Positions 1-6,349 of a DNA stretch of 6,827 nt are shown piece by piece. Source of the DNA: DASRJX01 sp035649235. GTDB taxonomy: Bacteria; Acidobacteriota; Polarisedimenticolia; Gp22-AA2. The notes below the pieces were generated by a model. The model was not told the origin of the DNA. It searched no databases and saw only the letters and a list, made by a program, of their open reading frames with translations. Position numbers and translations under genes: made by a program. The DNA lies in assembly GCA_035649235.1 (NCBI GenBank), contig DASRJX010000017.1:1-6827 (forward strand), given 5' to 3'. The first letter of the stretch is position 1, and every line of letters starts with the position of its first letter.

Positions 1-1
1 C

Positions 2-1228
2 CGAGCGCGATCCAGGTCGCCGGCGGGGAACCAGCAGCGCCCGGGATCGACAGCGCAGGCGATCGAGAAGCGCTACCGGCTGCCGCAGTACGTGAAGCCG
101 ATCGTCATCGGCTACTCCTCCGGGGCGACGGCCGTCTACGCCGCGCTGGCCCAGGGGCCCGCCGAGACTTTCGCAGGCGGGATCAGCCTCGGATTCTGCC
201 CCGACCTGGAGGTGGCGCGCCCGATCTGCGCGCGTGGGTCGTGGGAGCCCTCCTACGAACCGAAGAAGAAGAGGAGCCTGCTGCCGCCGAGGTCCAACCT
301 GGCGCCGCGCGCCGGCGGCGCCGCGCGCTGGACGGCGCTCCAAGGCACGGTCGACCGGGTCTGCGATCCGGCCGCGGTCGAGCGCTTCGTGTCGCGGATC
401 CCCGCGGCGCGCGTCGTCCCGTTGCCGAAGGTGGGCCACGGATTCTCGGTCGCCGCCCGATGGGGCGCGGCCTACGACGCCGCCGTGGCGGACCTCCTGG
501 AGAAGGCCGGTGCTTACGATCCGATCGCCCGCGAGCCGTCGCGGACGCCGCCGGAACGGTCGCCGGAGGCGATCCGCCGGCGCCTCGACCCGCTCGGCCT
601 GCCGCTCGAGATCGTCTGGCCCGAAGGGGCGCGCTCCACGATCATCTTTTTCTCGGGCGACGGTGGCTGGGCCGAGCTCGATCAGGAGGTCGCATCGGCT
701 CTCGCGGCCCGCGGCGTCGCCGTGGTCGGCTGGAACTCGCTGCGCTACTTCTGGAGCGCGAAGACGCCCGAGGAGAGCCGCGCCGACCTCGGCCGGCTGG
801 TGGAGGCGCTTCCCGAAGGGGTGGCGCTGTTCCTCGGTGGCTACTCGTTCGGCGCCGAGGTCGCCCCGGTGCTCCTGGAACCCGGGGCCGCTGATCCTCC
901 CGCCGCCGGCGGGCCGCTCTCCCGCATCGCCGGGCTCGTGCTGCTGGCGCCGGGGCCGCACGCGAGCTTCGAGGTCAGCCCGCTCGACTGGTTCCGCTCG
1001 CGGGAGCCGCCAACCGGCCCGCTCGTCCCCCAGGCGATCGAGGCCGGTCACGGCCGGCCGGTCCTCTGCCTGGAGCCCGATTCCGGCGACGACTCGGGCT
1101 GCCCGAAGAAACCTCTACCGGGACTCAGGAAGGAGGTCGTCCCGGGCGGACATCACTTCGCCGGCCGCTTCGACGCGCTGGCCGAGAAGATTCTGGGGTT
1201 CGTCACCGCGGTCGGCGGCCCTGCTTGA
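2..1228 (+). CDS. acvB: AcvB/VirJ-family two-domain serine hydrolase, 5' end outside window
   Basis: The frame is open from the left edge, so the start lies outside the window; 408 codons are visible. The GTG at 92 falls inside the first hydrolase domain and is unlikely to be the true start, but residues here are counted from it. The protein has two alpha/beta-hydrolase-like halves. The first has nucleophile elbow GYSSG (7-11), the family block ISLGFCPDLE (31-40), and LQGTVDRVCDP with a candidate acid Asp88 and His116. The second has SGDGGW (188-193), NSLRYFW (215-221), elbow GYSFG (250-254, Ser252) and GGHHF (352-356). These are the hallmark blocks of VirJ/AcvB proteins. VirJ has one such domain and AcvB two, so this is AcvB-like. 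In Agrobacterium AcvB is periplasmic and hydrolyses lysyl-phosphatidylglycerol. That substrate is inferred here, because no lysyl-PG synthase gene (lpiA/mprF) is visible. Any signal peptide would be upstream of the window. Family assignment is confident; substrate is not. Confidence 0.9.
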   Translation, partial: RARSRSPAGNQQRPGSTAQAIEKRYRLPQYVKPIVIGYSSGATAVYAALAQGPAETFAGGISLGFCPDLEVARPICARGSWEPSYEPKKKRSLLPPRSNLAPRAGGAARWTALQGTVDRVCDPAAVERFVSRIPAARVVPLPKVGHGFSVAARWGAAYDAAVADLLEKAGAYDPIAREPSRTPPERSPEAIRRRLDPLGLPLEIVWPEGARSTIIFFSGDGGWAELDQEVASALAARGVAVVGWNSLRYFWSAKTPEESRADLGRLVEALPEGVALFLGGYSFGAEVAPVLLEPGAADPPAAGGPLSRIAGLVLLAPGPHASFEVSPLDWFRSREPPTGPLVPQAIEAGHGRPVLCLEPDSGDDSGCPKKPLPGLRKEVVPGGHHFAGRFDALAEKILGFVTAVGGPA

Positions 1229-1231
1229 GCC

Positions 1232-1248
1232 TCCGGCTCCGCGCCGGA
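1232..1248 (+). terminator. GC-rich hairpin just after the acvB-like stop, possible terminator
   Basis: Three bases after the TGA at 1226-1228 there is a perfect 6-bp inverted repeat, TCCGGC (1232-1237) and GCCGGA (1243-1248), around a 5-base loop. It is followed by a mildly T-rich stretch (GATCTCTGTGT, 1251-1261) rather than a true T run. Position and stem fit a weak intrinsic terminator that would separate this gene from the FHA gene. A 6-bp GC stem can arise by chance in such GC-rich DNA. Confidence 0.4.
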
Positions 1249-1295
1249 CCGATCTCTGTGTCCGTCCGGATTTCGAAAGCGCAATCGGGTGGCGC

Positions 1296-1324
1296 TTGAC
1301 AGCGCCGCTCTCGGTTCCGACATT
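1296..1324 (+). promoter_or_regulatory. Candidate sigma70-type promoter for the FHA gene
   Basis: A perfect -35 consensus TTGACA lies at 1296-1301. A 17-base spacer later, GACATT (1319-1324) keeps the A at -10 position 2 and the T at position 6, the two most conserved bases of that element, but matches consensus at only three of six bases. Counting the last T as -7 puts +1 at 1331, exactly the A of the ATG chosen for the FHA gene. It lies between a possible terminator and the FHA start, as expected for an independent promoter. The -35 is strong and the -10 is weak. Confidence 0.5.
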
Positions 1325-1330
1325 GGCGGC

Positions 1331-1744
1331 ATGATGAAATCACGCGAAGCGACGGCGGACATCAGCGAGACGGTCGACGAGAGAGAGCGTCCGGCGCCCT
1401 TTGGTGCGCCGCACGTCTTCGTCCTGGTCATGGTCGCGGGAGACGACGCCACGGCCGTGCATCGGATCATCCGGCAGGACACGGTCCTTGGCCGGGGCGT
1501 CGAGGCCCACCTCGTCATCGAGGACGACCTGGTGAGCAAGGTGCATTGCAGGATCCGCGTCGACGGGTCGGTCTGCACGATCGTGGATCCGGGGAGCCGC
1601 AACGGCACGAGCGTGAACGGCCGGCGCCTCTCCAAGGACGTCGCGCAGCGCCTGCGGAACCTCGACGAGATCGAGATCGGGGGCCACCGTCTGATGCTGC
1701 TGACGGGACGGTTCCGCGGCACCCCCAAGGACTGCCCGCAGTAA
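1331..1744 (+). CDS. Small FHA-domain (phosphothreonine-binding) protein
   Basis: This 137-residue protein is a single forkhead-associated domain with a short N-terminal tail. The FHA signature residues are present, numbered from ATG 1331: Gly54-Arg55, Ser69 and His72 (in VSKVHCRI), then GSRNGTSVNG with Asn91 and Asn96. FHA domains bind phosphothreonine peptides, usually downstream of Ser/Thr kinases; no kinase gene is in the window. There is no signal peptide or membrane segment, so it should be cytoplasmic. The tail (about residues 1-26) is charged and contains Thr in ISETVDERE, which could be phosphorylated, as in small FHA regulators of the GarA/OdhI type, but their ETTSVF-like motif is not seen. 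An in-frame GTG at 1289 would add 14 residues. I prefer ATG 1331, or the adjacent ATG at 1334, because the candidate -35 box lies downstream of the GTG. No Shine-Dalgarno sequence precedes 1331. Confidence 0.88.
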   Translation: MMKSREATADISETVDERERPAPFGAPHVFVLVMVAGDDATAVHRIIRQDTVLGRGVEAHLVIEDDLVSKVHCRIRVDGSVCTIVDPGSRNGTSVNGRRLSKDVAQRLRNLDEIEIGGHRLMLLTGRFRGTPKDCPQ

Positions 1745-1754
1745 GCCGCCGCCC

Positions 1755-4274
1755 TCACTCGTGGCGGAGCACCGCCATCGGGTCGGTGCGAGCCGCCCGC
1801 CGGGCCGGAAGCCACGCCGATAGGAACGCGACGACGAGGAGCGCCGCCACGGCACCCGCCAGTGTGGCGGGGTCCGAGGGCTGCAGGCCGAACAGCATCC
1901 CCCGGACCAGGCGCGACGCGGCGGCCGCCCCGGCGAGGCCGAGGACGCAGCCGGCGCCCGCCAGGACGAGACCCTGGCGCAGGACCATCCCGAGGACGCC
2001 CCTGGGCTGAGCGCCCAGCGCGAGGCGGATGCCGATCTCCCGGCTGCGGCGCCGCACCGCGTGCGACAGCACGCCGAAGAGCCCGACGCAGGCCAGGAGG
2101 AGCGCCACAGCACCGAACCCGGTGCCGAGGAGAGCGAACTGCCGTTCGCGCAGGAGCGAGCGATCCACCTGTTCGTCCTGCGTGCGGGCGGCGAAAACAG
2201 GCAAGTCCGGAGCGATCTCGGCGACCGCCGCCCGCACCGCCGGCAGGAGCGCCGCGGGGTCCTCTCCGGTGCGCACGCCGAAGGTCATCTGCCCCGCCAG
2301 CTCGAGGTTCAGCGTGAACGGGGCGTAGTAGGTCGGCGGCGGCTCGTCCCGCAGCGAGTTGTAGTGGGCATCGCGCGCCACGCCGATCACCTGAAGGGGC
2401 GGCGTCCGCTCGCTTGCCGACGGCAGGAACGAGCGTCCGATCGGGTCGGCCTCGCCGAACAGCCGGCGCGCCAGGGACTCGTTGATCACCGCGACGCGCG
2501 CGGCGCTCCGTTCGTCGGCCGGCTCGAGGCCGCGCCCCCGCAGGATCGGGATCCCCATCGCCTGCAGGAAGTTCCAGCGCGGCATCAGGAACCATGTGAA
2601 GGTGGCGCTGGACTTCTCCCCCTGGTGCTCGGGCGTCACGGTGCGCGCGATCATGGCCGAGTTCTCCAGGAGCGCGTGGCGGGCGAAGGTCACGCTCCGC
2701 ACGCCCGGCAGGGATTCGAGGCGCTCCGTCATCCGCGTGTACAGGTCCGTCAGGCGTTCCCCCTGGTAGCCGGCCTGCGTCGGATCGACCCGGAACAGCA
2801 GCAGGTTGCGCTCGTCGAATCCCGGATCGATCTCTCTCAGGTTGCGCAGCGACTGGACGAACAACCCCGCGCCGACCATCAGCACGATCGACAGCGCGAC
2901 CTGGATGACGATCAGCGCGCCGCCGAAGCCTATCCGGCGGGTGCCCCCGGTCTCGCCTCCCTCTTTCAGCTCGGACGACGGGGCGATGCGGCCGGCGCGC
3001 AGCGCCGGCGCCAGCCCGAAGAGCCCCGCGACCAGGGCCGACACCAGCGCGGTGAACAGGAAGGCGCGCAGGTCGGGCTCCAAGGGCGGCCCCGTCTCGG
3101 TCCGCGGCGCCGGGAGGAGGGCCACGGCGGCGTCGGTGCCCCACAGCGCCAGGAGGAATCCGAGCGCGCCCCCGAGACACCCCAGGAGGAGGGCCTCGGT
3201 CATCAGCTGACAGGCGATGCGCCGGCGGCCGGCCCCGAGCGCCGCCCGGACGGCGATCTCGCGCCGGCGCCCGGCGGCCTGGGCGAGCAGCAGGACGGCG
3301 AGATTCGCGCAGGCCACGAGCAGGACCATCGCCACCATGCCGCTCACCAGCAGGAGCGGCTGACGGAAGTCCCGCCGCGCCTCCGGGAGGCCCCGGCTAC
3401 CGTCCTCGATCCGGAGCCGCGGCAGGTCGCGTTCCCCGGCGCGCGCCTCCACTCCGAGGAGCGCCGCCTGGCTGAAGGCCGGCGCGAGACGCGCCCCGGC
3501 CTGCCCGGGCGTAGCGCCCTTTCGGAGCCTGGCCAGGATCTGCACCCACCAGGTCGATCCGTTCCCGATCTCGAACGGCCGGGTCGCGAGGAGGGGCTTC
3601 GTGCTCAGTGGCAGATACAGATCGGGCTCGCTCCCCATCTGCAGGGTGCCGCGGAACTCGGGCGGGGCGACGCCGACGATCGTGAAGGGAGCGCCCCGCA
3701 GCTGCACGGTGGTGCCGAGCACCGTGGGCGTTCCCCGGAACCGCTCCTCGAAGAGGCGGTGCCCGAGCACCACGACCGCAGCGGGCGCGTCCTGGCGGTC
3801 GTCCGCCGCCTCGATGCCACGCCCCAGGGCCGGCCGGATTCCGAGGCCCTCGAAGAAGTTGCCGGAGACGAGCTGGGCCCGCGCGATGCCCGTCGAGCCT
3901 TCGTGCCTCAGGCTCAGACCTTCGACCTCCGAGAACGCGACCACCTCCGCGACCTCGCGGCCGGCCTCTTGCAGCGCCGCGAAGGCCGGGTAGGAGAACG
4001 AGGTGCTGCTCGCCTGGCCGCTCGCGCCGCCGGTGTCGAGGTAGCCGTCCACGCTCTCGGGCAGGAGGTTGGGCCCCGAGGTCCAGCGGAGAAGGAGCAG
4101 CTCCCCCGGCGCCGGGACGGGGAGCGGACGCAGCAGCACGGCGTCCACCAGGGTGAAGACGGCCGTGTTGGCGCCGATCCCGACCCCGAGCAGCAGCACC
4201 GCGGCCGCCGCGAAGGCGGGGTTGCGGACCAGGAGCCGGAGCCCGAAGCGGAGGTCCTGAATCACGTGTCGCAC
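1755..4274 (-). CDS. ADOP-type duplicated FtsX/MacB-like ABC permease without ATPase
   Basis: An 839-residue inner-membrane protein made of two tandem MacB-like units, each a periplasmic core domain plus an FtsX domain. Residues are counted from GTG 4274. Unit 1 has TM1 at about 22-45 followed by LRPLP (48-52), a periplasmic region to about 300, and TMs near 307-331, 358-379 and 403-424, with CANLAVLLLA and REIAVRAALGA. Unit 2 repeats the plan: TM5 about 451-473, periplasmic core to about 710, TMs near 714-737, 768-787 and 804-821, with SREIGIRLALGA and the terminal LPARRAARTDPM motif. This is the ADOP architecture. No ATPase domain is fused or encoded nearby, so the ATPase partner and substrate are unknown. 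MacB/FtsX relatives act in lipoprotein or peptide export, or transmit force across the envelope. The frame runs open to an ATG at 4493, but that extension lacks family features and GTG 4274 has a GAGG ribosome site, so the shorter form is annotated. GTG 4265 is another possible start. Confidence 0.93.
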   Translation of the reverse strand: MRHVIQDLRFGLRLLVRNPAFAAAAVLLLGVGIGANTAVFTLVDAVLLRPLPVPAPGELLLLRWTSGPNLLPESVDGYLDTGGASGQASSTSFSYPAFAALQEAGREVAEVVAFSEVEGLSLRHEGSTGIARAQLVSGNFFEGLGIRPALGRGIEAADDRQDAPAAVVVLGHRLFEERFRGTPTVLGTTVQLRGAPFTIVGVAPPEFRGTLQMGSEPDLYLPLSTKPLLATRPFEIGNGSTWWVQILARLRKGATPGQAGARLAPAFSQAALLGVEARAGERDLPRLRIEDGSRGLPEARRDFRQPLLLVSGMVAMVLLVACANLAVLLLAQAAGRRREIAVRAALGAGRRRIACQLMTEALLLGCLGGALGFLLALWGTDAAVALLPAPRTETGPPLEPDLRAFLFTALVSALVAGLFGLAPALRAGRIAPSSELKEGGETGGTRRIGFGGALIVIQVALSIVLMVGAGLFVQSLRNLREIDPGFDERNLLLFRVDPTQAGYQGERLTDLYTRMTERLESLPGVRSVTFARHALLENSAMIARTVTPEHQGEKSSATFTWFLMPRWNFLQAMGIPILRGRGLEPADERSAARVAVINESLARRLFGEADPIGRSFLPSASERTPPLQVIGVARDAHYNSLRDEPPPTYYAPFTLNLELAGQMTFGVRTGEDPAALLPAVRAAVAEIAPDLPVFAARTQDEQVDRSLLRERQFALLGTGFGAVALLLACVGLFGVLSHAVRRRSREIGIRLALGAQPRGVLGMVLRQGLVLAGAGCVLGLAGAAAASRLVRGMLFGLQPSDPATLAGAVAALLVVAFLSAWLPARRAARTDPMAVLRHE

Positions 4275-4279
4275 GAAAG

Positions 4280-4283
4280 CCTC
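4280..4283 (-). promoter_or_regulatory. Ribosome binding site deciding the permease start
   Basis: On the minus strand GAGG is followed by a 5-base spacer (CTTTC) and the GTG at 4274. This supports GTG 4274, rather than the upstream ATGs at 4352 or 4493, as the permease start. The protein then begins a few residues before the QDLRFGLRLL stretch with which ADOP proteins typically open. Confidence 0.5.
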
Positions 4284-4461
4284 GCGAAGCAGGTGCCGGT
4301 ACGTAAAAGGCGCCGACGGACTAGCACCCTGCGTGCCATCGGACCGCTCCATCCCGTGGCATGCCTGCGTTGAAGATTCACAGGAACGCCGGCACAGCCG
4401 TCTCCCGCGCGGATGCGAACGCAGCAGCGGAGTCCCGCAAGCGGTCACGGGGCGTCCCGGA

Positions 4462-4481
4462 ACCGGGCGATCGAGCCCGGT
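4462..4481 (-). terminator. Perfect 7-bp stem hairpin downstream of the HEAT gene
   Basis: ACCGGGC (4462-4468) and GCCCGGT (4475-4481) form a perfect inverted repeat around a 6-base loop. It starts 24 bases past the HEAT-gene stop in the direction of transcription and lies in the 231-base gap before the permease start. There is no T run on the minus-strand 3' side, so a classical intrinsic terminator is not shown. It could be a U-less terminator, an RNA 3'-end stabiliser or a chance GC palindrome. I see no convincing -35/-10 pair for the permease in the rest of the gap (4284-4461). Confidence 0.35.
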
Positions 4482-4505
4482 CCCGCGCGCCATCTCGTTC
4501 CGATT

Positions 4506-6185
4506 TCAATCCTCCGATTCGGCCGAGTCGAGTACCCATTGCAGGGCCGAGTCGAGGACCGTGTCCTCCTCCTCAGAGAGCTGCGCGCGCACGAACCCCA
4601 TCTCCTCGTCTGACATCTCGACTTCCAGGGCGACGCCGGCAACCTCGTCGCCGGGCTCGAAGACCGAGAGGAGGCCGGCTTCCGAGAGCCGTCGCGCGCG
4701 CGGCGAATCCAGCTCGTCCTGGCCGATGTCGAACTCGTGGAGGATGCAGCGGCCGTGACGAAGGCTCGGCGCTCCGGGGCCCGGCCCCTGCCGGAGCTGA
4801 TCCAGCGGCACCCAGCAGGAATCGATGCTCGGACCCTCAACTTGGACCCAGGGCGCGCCGCGATCGTCGAAATGGTCCTGGATGAGGACCAGGGTCCCAG
4901 CCGGGATGCGCAGCTGCTCCTCCGGATCGCCCGGCCGCTGCGGCCCGTCCCAGCAGCGGATGGTGACTCGCGGCGCGGGAGGTGCTACGTGCCAGGCGCG
5001 GGGGTTGTCGGGCAGAACCGTCGACCCGAGCGAGCAGCCTGAAGTGATCGCGAAGCCTTTCTTGTCGACGGATCGGTCCCGGGACAGGTAGGCGATGAGA
5101 ATGCCCACTCTGTCGCGTCCGCCCTGGCTCGCCAGATCTCGGAGTCCGGGAATGGCCGCGGGATCGTCGCGATTGTGCAGCACGCGCAGGGCTGTCGCGC
5201 CGATCCACGACTCGGCGCCGGCGTCGTCCTGGTGCAGAAGGCGCACGAGGGCGGCCGTCGCGTCCGCGTGGGTGGAGCCCTCCAGCGCCATGGCAATCGC
5301 CGCGCGGAGATCGGCGTCGGGAGGATCGTCCAGGAGAGCCAGGAGGCGATCGTCTCCATCGGGACTGCGGAGGCGGCCGAGCGCCCCGATCGCCGCCCGG
5401 AGAATCGGTGCCTCGTCCGACCGGGTGGCCCGGAGGGTCTCCTGCAGAGCCTCGTCGGAGTCCGGGAAGGCGCCGAGCGCGAGCAGCGCTGCGGCCCGAT
5501 CCTCCCGCGTTCCAGTGCGCGCCACGCGCCGGAGGGCCGGAATGGATTCCGGCTGGGCGAGAGTATCGAGGGCTTTGATGGCCGCCTCTCGCAACTCGGG
5601 ATCGTCGTCACGCGTCAGGCTCATGATTCCGTTCAGGTGGACAGTCGATCCCTGCTCCGCCAGGGCCCCCATCAATTCCGCCCGCACCCACGGAGGGAGC
5701 TTGTGCTTCCAGAGCGATTCGAGGGCCTCGCACGCTTCCGGGTCCTCGCGATCGGAGAACCGACGGATCGCCATGACCTGAATGTTGATCGATTCCGAGC
5801 GCAGCGCTTCCCGGAAGAGGCGGTTCACGGTCGGTGCATCGTCCCAGAGCAGCGAATCGAGCAGGCTCCGGGCGATCCAGTCATCCGTCTCCTGGTGCAG
5901 GTAGAGGATCAGGCCGTCCACCAGGTCCTCGGGGGAGCCTGAATCCTCCGCCTCGCTGAAGATGCCGAGCCCCAGCACGCCGGCGATCCGTTCGGCGACC
6001 TCCAGCCGCTCTTCGGGAGAGCCGTTGCGAAGCACCTGGAGCGCCTCCTCCTCGCGCTGCTCGAGAGTCGGTTCTTCCTCGGGTTGGGAATCGACGGATG
6101 CCAGCGTCATCGTCGTGGCCGCGGCCGGCAGGCACGCGGCCAGGGCGCAGGTCAGGACGGTTAGGGCGGACTGGATTCGTGACAT
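4506..6185 (-). CDS. Exported HEAT-repeat protein with C-terminal SH3-like domain (possible lipoprotein)
   Basis: A 559-residue protein starting at ATG 6185 with a strong ribosome site. Residues 1-25 are an export signal: Arg3, a hydrophobic stretch, then LAAC (15-18), which matches a lipobox with Cys18; type I cleavage near AAAT (22-24) is the alternative. Residues 36-48 are very acidic. About eight helical HEAT-like repeats of roughly 30 residues follow (about 99-354), for example DDDPELREAAIKALDTLA (193-210) and PILRAAIGALGRLRSPD (260-276). HEAT solenoids are protein-binding scaffolds. Residues about 406-464 look like a bacterial SH3 domain (VTIRCWDGP, IPAGTLVLI, PWVQVE, CWVPLDQL). The last 85 or so residues match nothing I recognise and end in an acidic tail. 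Four cysteines (384, 411, 457, 480) cluster in the C-terminal half and could form disulfides in the periplasm. There is no catalytic motif and the role is unknown. The gene lies upstream of the ADOP permease on the same strand. Confidence 0.88.
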   Translation of the reverse strand: MSRIQSALTVLTCALAACLPAAATTMTLASVDSQPEEEPTLEQREEEALQVLRNGSPEERLEVAERIAGVLGLGIFSEAEDSGSPEDLVDGLILYLHQETDDWIARSLLDSLLWDDAPTVNRLFREALRSESINIQVMAIRRFSDREDPEACEALESLWKHKLPPWVRAELMGALAEQGSTVHLNGIMSLTRDDDPELREAAIKALDTLAQPESIPALRRVARTGTREDRAAALLALGAFPDSDEALQETLRATRSDEAPILRAAIGALGRLRSPDGDDRLLALLDDPPDADLRAAIAMALEGSTHADATAALVRLLHQDDAGAESWIGATALRVLHNRDDPAAIPGLRDLASQGGRDRVGILIAYLSRDRSVDKKGFAITSGCSLGSTVLPDNPRAWHVAPPAPRVTIRCWDGPQRPGDPEEQLRIPAGTLVLIQDHFDDRGAPWVQVEGPSIDSCWVPLDQLRQGPGPGAPSLRHGRCILHEFDIGQDELDSPRARRLSEAGLLSVFEPGDEVAGVALEVEMSDEEMGFVRAQLSEEEDTVLDSALQWVLDSAESED

Positions 6186-6190
6186 GGGAG

Positions 6191-6198
6191 CCTCCCTT
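6191..6198 (-). promoter_or_regulatory. Strong Shine-Dalgarno for the HEAT-repeat gene
   Basis: On the minus strand AAGGGAGG ends 5 bases before ATG 6185. This is close to the anti-SD complement and fixes the start that gives a complete signal peptide. Confidence 0.7.
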
Positions 6199-6241
6199 GC
6201 GAGGCGAGGCGGCCGTGCGACGGGAGGCGGTTCACCCCTGG

Positions 6242-6276
6242 CCTCGACGATGGAGTGAAGTTACTCCCGGTCGAGG
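6242..6276 (-). repeat. Nested inverted repeat (stem-loop) between acetyltransferase and HEAT genes
   Basis: The outer arms CCTCGAC (6242-6248) and GTCGAGG (6270-6276) are perfectly complementary. Inside them, GGAGT (6252-6256) and ACTCC (6263-6267) are again complementary around a 6-base loop, with a small 3x2 internal loop between the stems. That gives 12 Watson-Crick pairs in 35 bases. It starts 73 bases after the acetyltransferase stop and ends 56 bases before the HEAT start. It could terminate the acetyltransferase transcript, be an operator, or be a 5'-UTR structure of the HEAT mRNA. No T run follows on either strand. I saw no clear -35/-10 pair in 6186-6349. Confidence 0.5.
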
Positions 6277-6349
6277 TGCTGTGCCTCAGGTCTCGGATCG
6301 CAGTCGCGGGGCTCGCGCGGCGCGAGGTGCTGCGGCGGCGTCGCGAGGT

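Noticed and set aside
234..1334. Long + strand frame overlapping the acvB-like gene
   Set aside because: It is a low-complexity Arg/Ser/Ala/Pro translation with no motif, while the overlapping frame carries all VirJ/AcvB blocks.
1746..1767. Possible bidirectional terminator: CCGCC (1746-1750) with GGCGG (1763-1767)
   Set aside because: Only 5 bp with a 12-base loop and no T tract on either side; expected by chance in this composition.
1153..3180. A 675-codon minus-strand open frame overlapping the permease in another frame
   Set aside because: Its Arg/Ala/Gly/Pro-rich composition is that of a frame-shifted shadow, and it runs through three genuine genes (acvB-like, FHA and permease).
4358..4365. 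GGCATGCC palindrome upstream of the permease
   Set aside because: An 8-bp palindrome with no extension or second copy; no reason to call it an operator.
2061..4373. A 770-codon open frame on the + strand opposite the permease
   Set aside because: It is antisense to a clearly conserved ADOP protein, is rich in Arg, Gly, Glu, Gln and Pro with no recognisable domain, and is the usual result of stop-poor frames in GC-rich DNA.
4275..4493. 73-residue N-terminal extension of the permease to ATG 4493
   Set aside because: The extension has no similarity to ADOP N-termini and contains the post-HEAT hairpin, and a GAGG ribosome site directs starting at GTG 4274.
5175..5942. 255-codon + strand open frame antisense to the HEAT gene
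   Set aside because: It mirrors the HEAT repeats on the opposite strand and has no recognisable domain or ribosome site.
6186..6196. GGGAG-C-CTCCC palindrome covering the HEAT Shine-Dalgarno, as a sequestering hairpin
   Set aside because: With a single central base the RNA cannot fold into a stable hairpin; the symmetry comes from the AAGGGAGG ribosome site and chance flanking bases.
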